NCBI GenBank assembly: GCA_958510875.1 | Contig: OY294067.1 | Location: 201,145,982 to 201,209,981, forward strand | Source of the DNA: Endomychus coccineus | Taxonomy: Eukaryota > Arthropoda > Insecta > Coleoptera > Endomychidae | Direction of reading: 5' to 3' | DNA length: 64,000 nt | In this document: piece after piece, positions 54,086 to 64,000 of the stretch | Numbering within the stretch: the stretch's first letter is position 1 | Layout: each line of letters starts with the position of its first letter | Translations under genes and position numbers: made by a program | Notes under the pieces: model-generated | The model's database searches: none | What the model saw: only the letters and a program-made list of their open reading frames with translations | What the model was told of the DNA's origin: nothing

Positions 54086-55080
54086 GGTGACCCCGAGAAG
54101 GATTGTGAAATGCCCGACGCTGTAGAATCCAGAAAAGGATTTTGAACATCCACGGCCAAATTGAAGCATTCCATTCTTAAGAAACATTTCAATTCCTTTG
54201 AATAAGCCATCTATTCCTTTTCCGACAGTTCTACATATATGATCACAGGGAGATCTTGTTCTTGCACTTATATTACCATCTTTCTCTGGTAAACATGTTT
54301 TGAAACTTAGTTTATCCTTCAATTTCAAAAAGTACTGATGAACATTCTAAATTAATTTCCAAAACCTAGTCACGCTGGCATTATTCACTCTAATATGGAA
54401 CAAACACAAGCAAATGCTTTCCGTCTCATAAACTTTCTATACCAATTCATAATCCTAATACATGACTACATATATTTCATCCTACATAGTACAAGTCACT
54501 ATTGGGATTAGTATATTGCCTCTTTTTGAATATATCTAATGAATAAATCTTTCAAAATATCAGGATTAGTTAGCAATCCCTCTTTTTGAAGTTCCGAACG
54601 CGCATATGTCCAAGAGAATCACTGCAAATCAGTGCATTTCTCACTTTTGAATGTGTATTAAAGCTTACCTTTCGAATCTAATAATCACGAAATTTTAAAT
54701 TATGAATTCATCCGATACTCAGATATGTAACTTCTCATTTACTGTATTCCAATTTTTCTCACCAGCACTCACTGTTGAGACGTTTAATTCATTTAATCAA
54801 ACTCATTTCACTTTAGATTTTCTATTCTTCTCAGAAGTTTCAAATATTCTTAGGAAGAATATACCAACAACAACTAACAAACTGCTTCTGAGAATGTGAC
54901 GTACGTTTTGCTCTTACTAGGTACATCTGACATTTATTTGTCAGACTCGACAATATAATTTTTTGCAAGATCGTTTTCAGTTTACTAATAGGACTAAGAA
55001 AGCTTATAACATATCAATTAACAACCCTCGTAATTCATCTCAATGAATCAATTGAAGTCTATAAAGATCTATATACATAG
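54086..55080 (+). other. Internal region between LTR-like repeats
   Basis: About 1 kb without any recognised gag or pol motif. A 95-codon minus frame (54328-54041) and a 65-codon plus frame (54702-54899) match nothing I know. This could be a deletion derivative (TRIM-like) of an unknown LTR family. Confidence 0.4.
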
Positions 55081-55084
55081 GATT

Positions 55085-55285
55085 ACTCATCTTATCTATT
55101 ACTCCATACTTCTATTCATGATTAGGATTGTTTTATATTTGTCATCAAAGTAAACAGAATCCAATTGTCTTGGTAACTGATAACAATTGATATTAGATTT
55201 ATATTATACAACGTTATTACTCACTCCGATTACATTGAATCTTAATAAAATAACTTATCTATATTGGATTTCCCTTTATTACCAT
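55085..55285 (+). repeat. LTR-like copy 2
   Basis: CTTATCTATTACTCCATACT, GATTGTTTTATATTTG, CAATTGTCTTGGTAACTGAT and ACATTGAATCTTAATAAAAT parallel copy 1. It lacks the PBS-like sequence, as expected for a 3' LTR. Confidence 0.55.
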
Positions 55286-55784
55286 AATGCGAACTCATAA
55301 CAATCCGGAATAAGTACGTCTTTTTCTTTATCTCGACGGGACATGGATCTCAAGAGATCGTACTGCCGATCATTCCTGACAAGATTCTACTACTAAAGCT
55401 GTGATAACGCTGAAAGTTGTTGGTACAGTGTAGATTGCATATTATCTATGTGCTTCAACGAACTCGGAGAGTTCGTTGATGTACTTCATGTTGATTGCAC
55501 AGGAGTTAGTTATTAGTGCAGGATTAATATTTTCTTCAAAAGCAGATGATGCCGATTATCATGGTGGAGGATATTGAAACAACTACATAAATAGGTTTGA
55601 ATCCCAACTTCTGGTGAATTTAGAAGAAACCACCATCGAAGATAATGAATAAACTGCTAAAAAGCACCTCCAAGAAATGTGATGTAAGAGAATAATATAC
55701 CTACGTTATCGATCTTGGTAGAAATTAATAAGCAACAACCCGAATACGTGGCAAATGGGTTAGCTGAACAATATGGCCAGCGGA

Positions 55785-55995
55785 AGGATTGGTCTGCCCT
55801 CTCCCTCTGCACTTTTAACCTCTTCAAACATATCTGGGGTATAATCGAAAATTACTACAGATAGGACGTTGGCAAAGATGATGGTATGGAGAAAATATAA
55901 GTGGTTATTCGTCCTTACCATTCAACCTCATCGAATATATCTGGATATAATTGAAAACTACTACAGAGAAGTCGTTGGCACATATGATAGTTCGG
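55785..55995 (+). pseudogene. Two tandem transposase C-terminal fragments (mariner-like)
   Basis: A ~110 bp unit occurs twice. Unit 1 reads RKDWSALSLCTFNLFKHIWG then IIENYYR; unit 2 reads SSLPFNLIEYIWI, stop, LKTTTEKSLAHM. Both recall the Tc1/mariner block WPARSPDLNPIEYIWDxLK around the third catalytic residue, which is lost in both. Short and decayed. Confidence 0.4.
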
Positions 55996-55999
55996 AGCA

Positions 56000-57950
56000 A
56001 AACTGAATTATCAATTTTTTTAAATTCTTTCATATCGTTTATGTACCTCTTGTTAAATATATACAAGACGAAACCGAAGACAATCCTTCCAAAAGTATCT
56101 TATTTTGTCTATTTCGAAACAATATCATAAGTAATGGTGATTTTATTTGGTGCTACAAAATTAAGTGAGTTCTCCCTTCCGTAGTATGTTGAACTTAGTT
56201 TACCCATATCAATATCATTGAAACATGAGCATTCAAACAGAAGCTGAAATACATGGTCACGTAAAGATAATTAATATGAAACTCGATTCGATAATCTTAG
56301 TGAGATTATCGAAAGACGATTTCGAAATCACGGATTGATATGAAGATTTTGATAATACCATAGCTTGAGTGTTTGTATCCATAAATAATAATGCCTACTG
56401 TAACATCACAATATTCATTAATAATGTTGACTTGAAGCTGACGAAGTCGGAAGAGTATATTGCATTTAATCAAGCTATTTCTAGAAAATGTCCAAGGGCA
56501 AGAACTCTTGCACCATAGTAGTTTTCGTTCAATTTTGAGCAACTTTGGGAAGAATTCGTCTCTCTGTATGTCACGAAGCTTGCATACACGATATCTTGAA
56601 AACGAGAGGTAGTATATTCCAATTTTGACAAAAAATATTCCGGTGACGGAACTTATCACGAAGAAACCTTTCTGATCAACCCACCCTTTTGTGTAGGGTT
56701 GAAAATATGAAGAAATCATAACTCTCGAAGTATACATTGGATCTATTCAAACTATAACAGTAAACTCGAGTTAATTCAAGTATGATTTTACCCTAATTTC
56801 AACCAAATCGTACAACAACAATAACTATCTAAGTAAGCTTAAGCTTACATCCGACTTCAACAACTTTATTACAAAAAGCGATATGGCCTATGTGAACTAG
56901 GTGATAGTGTGCCTAGCCGTCTCGCTGTACCGCCCAGTCTACCGCTCATAGCCGCTATCTACTCACCTACGCTGCTTGCTCTCTCTGCTTGTGTTTGAAC
57001 TCAAACCAAGTAAGTTATTGCTTTATTCACCCAGTGAATTCATTGTGCGTTGGTTATCCTTATGTCAGTCTGATACATATCTAACTATACATAACGCTGC
57101 CCAAATATAACTCAGATTTGATTTACACCAAACCCTACATATACCTTTGGTATATGGATCATAGTGCTACAAACTATCCTACTGGAATTGGACAGACTTA
57201 TCATCACCCCCTTCCATCACCTCTTGTAAATATTCACAGTCAGTATAACCTGCATTAATAAACAGGGTCCTCGTGCTCCTGTATGTATTTTTGTTCCAAG
57301 AGAGCTACCTAGCAGGATGGGCTCCATTGCCGGAGTATTATAGACCTCACATCGATCTTAAACGTAATTTTTCCCACATTTCTGTTCTGACGCGGTCATG
57401 CATCTCAGTAGCCTCCGCTTAGGTATTTCTCTACTTGAAACGGAGCGCACTTCAGTTCTTATTATGATTCCGGCGAGTGTTAGTCGTTCAAAAAAATATA
57501 TAATATTTTCCTACATTATAGTCTTGATTTCCTTTGTCCTAGAAGATTTTGAGAATGAAGATGTCATGTCAGAGCAGCCGACGGATGATGCAACATCAGT
57601 TTCTTATCATGTAAGGATGTATGTGAAGCCTAATGATCACGTCATAGAACAGTCTGGTATTGTCATATGAGTCATATGTTACGAAATTGTGTGTGTGGTT
57701 GCGAAGATCTAGTACTGGTGACAGTGGTGTGTGTACATGATATCTCACACAACTTATATATCGGTTCACAGTTCCGAAATAGGTTGTTGTTTGAAATTTC
57801 TGGCGGCACTCTAGTAATGCCTCAATACTACATCTACACGTACATGATACTCGTACGTAGTTACGTGGTTGATTTCTATGTGGCACTATTCATTGTTGAT
57901 GTGAGCCGTGATCTCAAAAACGGTACAATAAGAAACTTCGACCAATGAGC
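56000..57950. other. Unassigned stretch
   Basis: No TE or host protein recognised. Open frames at 56306-56737 (minus, 143 codons) and at 57398-57670 / 57667-57948 (plus, overlapping by 4 nt) have no known motif. A GC-richer patch with CCGTCTCGCTGTACCGCCCA lies at 56915-57000. Confidence 0.4.
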
Positions 57951-58660
57951 AATTTGATATTATTCATGTTTGGGGATATAAAGAATTGATCATGTCAGGA
58001 CGTGGAATGAAGTGAGCTGAAAATTAGGGGTGAATGTCTTATGAGCGAAGGAACGGAAATTAAGGTTTTGGCTCGAATAAAAGTTGATGAGACTGTTTCT
58101 TCAAGGCAAATTGGGTTTGAATTGGAAAACAGTCACCTAAAAGTAAGTCAAATATTGCACAAATATCACTATGAATCTTTAAAATACCAATTGCACTAGC
58201 ACTTATACGAGAATGTTTACGAACGTAGGATGGAATATTGCAATTGAATTTTGGAGAATAACTTGCAGCCAAACAAAAATTTTTTGACAATGATTCTATT
58301 TTTGAACGAGTCTAGATTGACAAATTCGGGACTATTCAATTGACAAAACGCAAAATATTGATCACAAGAAAATCAAAAATTATTACGCGAGGGTAACATT
58401 CAAGTGCGAATCGGTTTCAATGTTTGTCTTGGAGTAATCTGTAGTAGAATGATGGGAATAATGATATTTGGTGCCAGATACTGGAAAATTCAGCAAAATA
58501 AATCTCAGTTCAGCTGAATTACATTTTCATCTACGACAGAGATCGTATTTTCAACAAAATAGCACTCGTCTCTGTAGTTTGAGGATAGTCAATTGATTAC
58601 TTCCAACGGAGATTCAAAGAAAATTGCAATCACTTAAATACATGCTCAAGGTTTGATGTG
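57935..58660 (+). pseudogene. mariner-type transposase, N-terminal two-thirds
   Basis: Decayed plus-strand reading: KVLARIKVDETVSSRQIGFE then LENSHLKVSQILHKYHYESL (helix-turn-helix), NVYERRMEYCN, FFDNDSIFER (first catalytic Asp region), REGNIQVRIGFNVCLGVI and ARYWKIQQNK, then VFSTK and SLRIVN near the second Asp. The 5' end shares CCAATGAGCAATTTGATATT with the tail of the copy at 60.3-61.05 kb (GACTAATGGGCAATTTGAA), consistent with a terminal repeat. Confidence 0.65.
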
Positions 58661-58669
58661 AGGAAGAGG

Positions 58670-59900
58670 GTATTGGTCTGTGATGGAAACTGCATTGAAT
58701 CGGCGATAGTCTTCACAAGGAGCCCAATTGATCAATTCTCGTCTTGGAACAATTTGTAAAACTGAATTTTCTAATATAATGTAGTCTAATCTTTTTGACT
58801 TAAAGGAAAGTAGAGTGCCTGTGGGAGGAATATGATTGACTATACTATGTTCGACAATGAGATTATAATTTGGAGTTTACGAAGAAATTTAGTTCTCTGT
58901 GGAAAAAATTCTGGTGGTTGGTGATTCAGTTGAACTAATGATACAATCGACTGATAGATTTGATACTGAGAACGAAAAGTTCTTAGATTCAGTAACAATC
59001 GTTAAATTGAATTTGGACAAGAAATCTACACCGATAATTGGTTTATCAACAGAAGCGATGGTAAATTGGTAATTGAAATCCCTTCTCAAATTAAAATTTA
59101 ATTTCAATAATTTAGAACAATAAGTTGTAATTGAACAACTGAATAAATGATATTGTGATTCGTTATTGATTGATCTAACTGTATTATGTTGAATTCAAGG
59201 AATGTCAGCTCCAGTGACTACTTAAAATCTTCTGCTGTGATACGTTTCCATGACTATATTATACGACTTGCTGTGACGGGCCTAAAATACTGGGCGTTAT
59301 TCATTACTTCAAAATTGATTGTTATGAGAACAAGGTTCGATTAATTTTCCCGCTTTCTGCTTGAAGTATTATTTTGATCATTTTGATTCGTATTTGCTTG
59401 TCTATGACGACACCATGACTGTGATTCTTGAAACCTGTTTGACTTTTCAATAATGGAACTTAATTTTTTCGAAGCTTTATTGTGATTATAGAAGTAAACA
59501 AAGTAGAAGCAATTTTGGAGCTACTAGGACTGGATATATGAGAAGCATCCCAAAGTTTGCCACCGATGGCAATTAATTCCCTAATGTCAGTTTGATCCGA
59601 AGATACTAAAGCAGCTAGCATGGTTGGTGACAGTTTTCTCTGCCACAACTTTGGAATGGAATGGAATTCTCAAGAGGATTCTGTAATATATCTAACACGG
59701 ATATGATTGTTTCCTACGGATGTAATAAAATGACATACTGATAGTTGATAGTATGTTCATCAATGATTTTCTTAAAAGGAATTTAATTGAAGCCTTAATG
59801 AATCATCTGGTGTTATTGATCAAAACGAAGGTAATTTTGAATATATTGCCACATATTCCACTATAATTTGAATACTGAGAGCAATATAGTGAAATACTCA
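58670..59900 (-). pseudogene. gypsy relic: gag end, protease, RT start
   Basis: Minus-strand order: WQRKLSPTMLAALVSSDQTD then IRELIAIGGKLWD (gag C-terminus; 59648), a protease half FQFTIASVDKPIIGVDFLSK then FNLTIVTESK (59107-58889), and an RT start VPRRELINWAPCEDYRRFNA then VSITDQY (58760-58680). The family uses IADVxxPILGADFL in its protease, as in mag-like gypsy elements. The zinc knuckle and DTG box are not legible. Confidence 0.7.
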
Positions 59901-60329
59901 CGCGAAAAGAAAAGTAATGATTCTATGAATGAAATTTGTGTCTAGATCTTGGGTTTAACAGGCTTAGTTGGGCGGTAGTGCTAGTGTGGGCTTCTGTTCG
60001 AATGTGGTCTATTATTGACGGATACTAGTGCCATGGATTGATGAGGAGCTTTTCCGATATATACCTTTCGGGGTCATAAAATGTAGTGTTTGCTCATAAT
60101 ACAGTAGCAGTATTTTAAATTCCTTGATGCTTATCGATAGAAACGTTCGAGCCATAATTGATATTGTTCTAATTAATACGATCCTGAAAGAGTTATTTTC
60201 GGCAGAAAAAAACAAGAAATAAAATTTGGCCTTATATACATTCAGGAAGATATGGCGTCTTTTGGACCGCATATACCTGGGTATCTCGTAACTATTGAAC
60301 ATCTGTCCGTCGCCTATTTTATTTTAATT

Positions 60330-61050
60330 TTCATCTAACGGTTACAATGTAGAAGTATGGAATGCTCGAATAATAGAGAATGGATCTGAGAAAGCAGATT
60401 CTTATAATCTAGATTTGGAGAATAAGATTTATCTTGGAGTAATCGGTGGTAGAATCATTGATCCAATAATATTTGGTGTAGCCCCGACTGGTGCTAGATA
60501 CTCGGAAAAGACAATTTACCTGAATTACTTTTCCATTTGCGGCAGAAAATGTATTTTCAACAAGATGGCATTACTCTTCATAATTCGAGGATAGTATTTG
60601 ATTACCTCCAACGGAGATTTGGAGAAAACGTAATTATCATGAAAGGTCCTGTGAGATCGCCTCTAAGGATACCTGATTCACACCCATCGATAACTGTGTG
60701 TGGGGTCTTTCAAAAATATTGTCTACGCAACTGACGTTAACTCGTGAAGACCTATAGATACGAGGAGGACGTGCAAGTAATATTAAATATTCTTGACCCA
60801 GTTAATAGCATAAAGCTCAGTAATTGGTGAACGTTCTTCGAGAAACATCTATGCGGATTCAGAAGAGTATTGATCTTGATGGACAGCAGTTTGAACATGT
60901 GTTCAAATGTTTTGTGTTAATTTTCTTCATCTCAATGCCACCTCATGTACAACAAGGTAATTAGAACCAATTTGTGATTTTATTTGTATTACTTTGACTA
61001 ATGGGCAATTTGAAACTGTTCATGTTTTGTGATATAAAAAATTGAACAGA
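60330..61050 (+). pseudogene. mariner-type transposase, C-terminal half
   Basis: ILGVIGGRIIDPIIFGVAPT in one frame, then MYFQQDGITLHNSRIVFDYL, QRRFGENVIIMKGPVRSPLR (60537-60734). FQQDG holds the second catalytic Asp; the third block is degraded (RIPDSHPSITVCGVF versus RSPDLTPLDFFLWG). RETSMRIQKSIDLDGQQFEH at ~60840 is the C-terminus. Probably the same family as 57935-58660. Confidence 0.75.
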
Positions 61051-61600
61051 TCAGTACTCAATTACTTGCGATGGAAGGGTGGTAGTAGCTATTTTGGATA
61101 TTTTTGGCGAGTATGACTTAATATTTAAAATTCATTGAAAGTATGAAAAAAAAATTTTGGGAACTCAAAAATATTAGTTCACTAGTGAATTTTCACAAGA
61201 GACACCGTTTTCTGGAATGGTTGAAATACAATGTAACGGAAATAGAAGTGATATGAAGATCAATGTAACAACTATGACAGTGAAGCCAAAATCAACACGA
61301 AAAATTATAGAGCAAAATAATGTTACTAGAACATGTGAAGGGTACTCAAACATTGGTGTAAAATATATGAAAAGTAATAATGAACTTGATATTTGACACT
61401 GGTTCATTGTACCTAGTGCCTTTTAGATTACTGTGATAACTCCAATTCGTCGGGTTAAGCGAAGTTGCGATCTTGGCGGATTTTAGTTGTCACTGAATGT
61501 AATAGACGTTCAAAAATAAGTAATCATAATAGTAAATATAAAATAACACAATACGATATATTTGTACTTACATATATTCATTTACATACTAATTATTCTT
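61050..61600. other. Unassigned stretch
   Basis: AT-rich; a 77-codon minus frame (61407-61174) has hydrophobic stretches but no known motif. Nothing else recognised. Confidence 0.4.
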
Positions 61601-61619
61601 CTAATTTCTTTTTTCTCTT

Positions 61620-62357
61620 CTGCTAGATAATTGATCATGTGTGCAAAATATACATATTTTAGTTTTGCTAAGCATTCATTCACAAAATTTTCTTTAAAGT
61701 TCACTTGTACCACCACATATGAATTATCGAATGAGGAATAAGTGAGAAAGTCACACTCTTTGAAGTTTGTTACAATTGAGCTTATCTTTCAGACTGATAT
61801 AGTTTGGATAGCTGGTATCCAAAGATGTCAATTCGAATATCAATTCTGCAGCAGTCGTTTTTCCCTCCTATGGGGCATTTCATCTCAATAACATGTTGAT
61901 TCACCACAATTTCATCCAAGCCAAGAGATGGATGGGTTTACTATCAACCCAAGTTCAGAGACTTCATAACCAGTTTGCTTTATATAGTTCCTTCGGGCAA
62001 CATCTTCCATACGAGTACCATATGCTGTAGCTGGATTGCCTTGAAGCTCGTCGTTAGGATAATCCTCAACTTTTTTGGAAAATCTGGTCTTCTATTATCC
62101 AAATAGGTAACCAAGCTGTAAAATTTGCTGGCTGTTATGCACTTTTGTCTCTCTGATCTCCAACTAGCTGACCTCTGACCCTCAGGATCCAAAGATATGT
62201 CCAGAGCTTGTCGAAGAGACGCTCTTACATTCTCATCATGATATTCTTGCTGAACTTTGGATAAATTATGAAATTTAAATGGTATCTTTTCATATTGGTG
62301 GAATAGGTGGGATAAAATTGAATCCTGAGTGATTGTTGGTGCAATTTTCATATGCAA
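61620..62357 (-). pseudogene. YqaJ-type exonuclease domain protein
   Basis: Minus-strand frame from 62357: SKVQQEYHDENVRASLRQAL then ASWRSERQKCITASKFYSLV. After a frame change at ~62070, NPATAYGTRMEDVARRNYIK then QTGYEVSELGLIVNPSISWL. After another change at ~61915, DEIVVNQHVIEMKCPIGGK. Further on, NFKECDFLTYSSFDNSYVVV then QVNFKENFVNECLAKLKYVY. This is the YqaJ/lambda-exonuclease order: R-x-x-x-ITASK, ATxYGxxxE, the D...ExK site and a closing segment. Such proteins process DNA ends and occur in some eukaryotic DNA transposons. Frameshifts make this copy dead. Confidence 0.72.
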
Positions 62358-62578
62358 AATATTCTTGCATTTGTCATGTGGAATGTATGAGACGTTTTTC
62401 TCTGAGATAAACTGATAGCGATGAACATGTTTACGTGAGCAAGTTCACTGTCCTGGCGTGCAGATATCGGAAGATCCAGTGCTTCGTTAAGAGTCTTATC
62501 GGGCATAGGCTTGCAAGAGTATTTTAAATTTTTGCTAGCGCCATGACAAAACTTTTTCACTGACGTGGTCTCGTACAA
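62348..62578 (-). pseudogene. Upstream part of the YqaJ-type protein
   Basis: A 76-codon frame overlapping the previous one by 10 nt: FCHGASKNLKYSCKPMPDKT, LNEALDLPISARQDSELAHV. The frame shifts at ~62400 into SYIPHDKCKNILHMKIAP. It probably belongs to the same protein. Two cysteines and histidines suggest, but do not prove, a zinc site. Confidence 0.45.
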
Positions 62579-62599
62579 GTTTTTTGCACTCCTTCTTCA

Positions 62600-64000
62600 C
62601 TTCCCTCATTCTTGTTCCACGGCAGTACAAGTGTAAACTTCAATATCACTCTCTTTGACACTGATGAAAATACAAAAATGAATGTGTTATTGAAATTAAT
62701 AATTCTTACAAGGAATAACATTATTGAACTTACGTTATCGAATGATTCAATAATGCCTATCAGTGCTCACATTGACACTATGATCCAGCCGCACAAGAAC
62801 AATTTAATGAGCTAAATTTTCTAACATTTTGTTTTCCAATTGTTAAATTTAACTCATGAGGCATATCAAATAAATTACTTGTTTGCATCCATAATGTTAC
62901 AATTTTTGCTGCATTTTCATCACTTTGTCGCAAACCATCTCCAAAAATAGGAATAAATGATCAGAAAAGTTGATAAATATTCACCACTCATTTTTATAAC
63001 TATAATTGCTATTTTATCTATTCAATTTATTGAATAATTGCTAAAGACGCGCAAAATTTATTCAATTATCCAGTTGAATTTTAATTGACAACGCGGCATC
63101 TCTTCAAACGATGCTACTGATTTTATTTCACATAAAACATGGTGGATGGCGCCACTCCGCTTAACACGCCGAATATACAAGTCAGTCTCTCTCACTTGAC
63201 TCAAAATCATAGACCAATAATAGGTCCAAGTAATTTTTTCAAAATTTTCTGAAATTCTCAAATATTCCTATAAATTGTTAAGAAATGAAGGAGGAGTTTC
63301 CATACTAAATTTCCTGGGAGCGTAGATAAACATCAATATGGGAAGTTTTCTAAGATATGGAATTCGGATATGGGTGAGGTGTGAAAGAATGGTCTCCACT
63401 AATTGAATACAGTGAAAAATATATCTTTAGAACTATCTATGAAAAATTTTTTTATCTATCCAGTCTGTTTTCTTATCAAGGAAAAGCAATGTAAGAACTT
63501 CCTACATAACTACAGTTTGTTCGTACATAAATAATAATAGTGAACAATATAAAAACATAAATCATTCTTATAATGGGTATATACAACTTCCTATTAACTA
63601 TAACTTCGTTAATTTGATGTCTGTTAGCTACTGAGTACTCAAAGTAGGATATGATATGAAATCAAATGGGATAGGGTTTGAAATAAAATTTTGTAAATAA
63701 TGTAAAAATATTTTATTGAAAATTGTAAAGAATTTCAATATTTGTTTGATTAAATAACTGTATTCTCATTATCTGCCTTCCGACTTTCACCTGCGATATG
63801 AATGATTAAACAGTTTTTCATGTTTAAGATCAGTCAAAAGTACAGACATATATCCGGAAATGAGTATAATCCTGAGTACTGGAAACCCAAGTTGGACATC
63901 AGATTATGTCACCATTTGTTCAAGATTACAGATTCTATACATAATTTGAAAACTATATTTCTTCAATGAACCTGCTTTCATTTTTAATCTCATCAGTTCC
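62600..64000. other. Unassigned right end
   Basis: AT-rich with no recognised gene. A 67-codon minus frame (63261-63058: RETDLYIRRVKRSGAIHHVL) may be further upstream exon-like sequence of the YqaJ-type protein or chance. Confidence 0.35.

Noticed and set aside
57398..57948. Two plus-strand frames overlapping by 4 nt, like a coupled gene pair.
   Set aside because: No domains, no conserved motif, and a minus-strand frame of similar length overlaps them. Operon-style coupling is not expected here.
1..64000. A conserved host protein-coding gene or a bacterial defence-type system.
   Set aside because: Both strands were read for multi-domain host proteins, exon strings and operons; all recognisable domains belong to transposable elements.

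Overview
This window looks like an AT-rich metazoan nuclear genome, most likely an insect. The evidence is the mixture of Jockey/CR1-like LINEs, an R4/Dong-type LINE, Penelope-like elements (PLEs), Ty3/gypsy, copia and BEL/Pao LTR elements, Tc1/mariner transposons and long (TA)n arrays. I found no convincing host gene, rRNA, CRISPR array or bacterial-type operon. Almost everything recognisable is a transposable element (TE), usually decayed by stops and frameshifts and often nested. All family names come from reading protein motifs by eye; no search was run.

Layout. 1-1.2 kb: 5' part of a LINE (minus strand). 1.4-7.04 kb: a gypsy element (gag-PR-RT-RH-IN, plus strand) whose integrase is split by a foldback element (5519-6522). 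7.1-9.7 kb: a near-perfect 2.5 kb palindrome of two PLE 3' halves, each with an open GIY-YIG endonuclease frame. 9.7-11.05 kb: (TA)n arrays alternating with smaller palindromes, including a head-to-head pair of tRNA-derived SINEs. 11.05-12.76 kb: a mariner-like element with ~490 bp inverted arms. 15.4-18.1 kb: internally deleted gypsy relic. 18.2-19.7 kb: LINE ORF1 (PHD finger and zinc knuckle) and endonuclease start (minus). 23.0-26.75 kb: a LINE split by a 1.58 kb LTR-like insertion with a 4 bp target duplication. 28.2-30.0 kb: copia relic (minus). 30.3-30.6 kb: another hairpin palindrome and (TA)n. 30.6-33.74 kb: R4/Dong-type LINE (minus). 33.7-37.0 kb: gypsy integrase and a long LTR holding ten 69 bp repeats. 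37.0-38.7 kb: SINE and third PLE copy, invaded by a palindromic PLE end pair. 38.7-45.2 kb: BEL/Pao element (minus) with a duplicated 3' segment and a MITE. 45.7-51.45 kb: copia RT/RNase H split by a nearly full-length LINE (46.08-~51.0 kb). 51.46-52.2 kb: 5'-truncated LINE. 52.2-53.3 kb: gypsy RT/RNase H remnant holding a second MITE copy. 53.8-55.3 kb: LTR-like direct-repeat pair. 58.0-61.05 kb: two mariner fragments around a gypsy relic. 61.6-62.6 kb: a YqaJ-type exonuclease pseudogene.

The genes do not form a pathway; they are the replication machinery of separate selfish elements. The most noteworthy observations are (i) three unrelated PLE-type termini that share a CTGANGA-like/hairpin/GAAAC signature, lie beside (TA)n and always occur as palindromes; (ii) the YqaJ-like nuclease with a readable D...ExK site; (iii) a ten-unit, indel-free 69 bp repeat inside an LTR; and (iv) a MITE family with two copies carrying perfect 8 bp target duplications.
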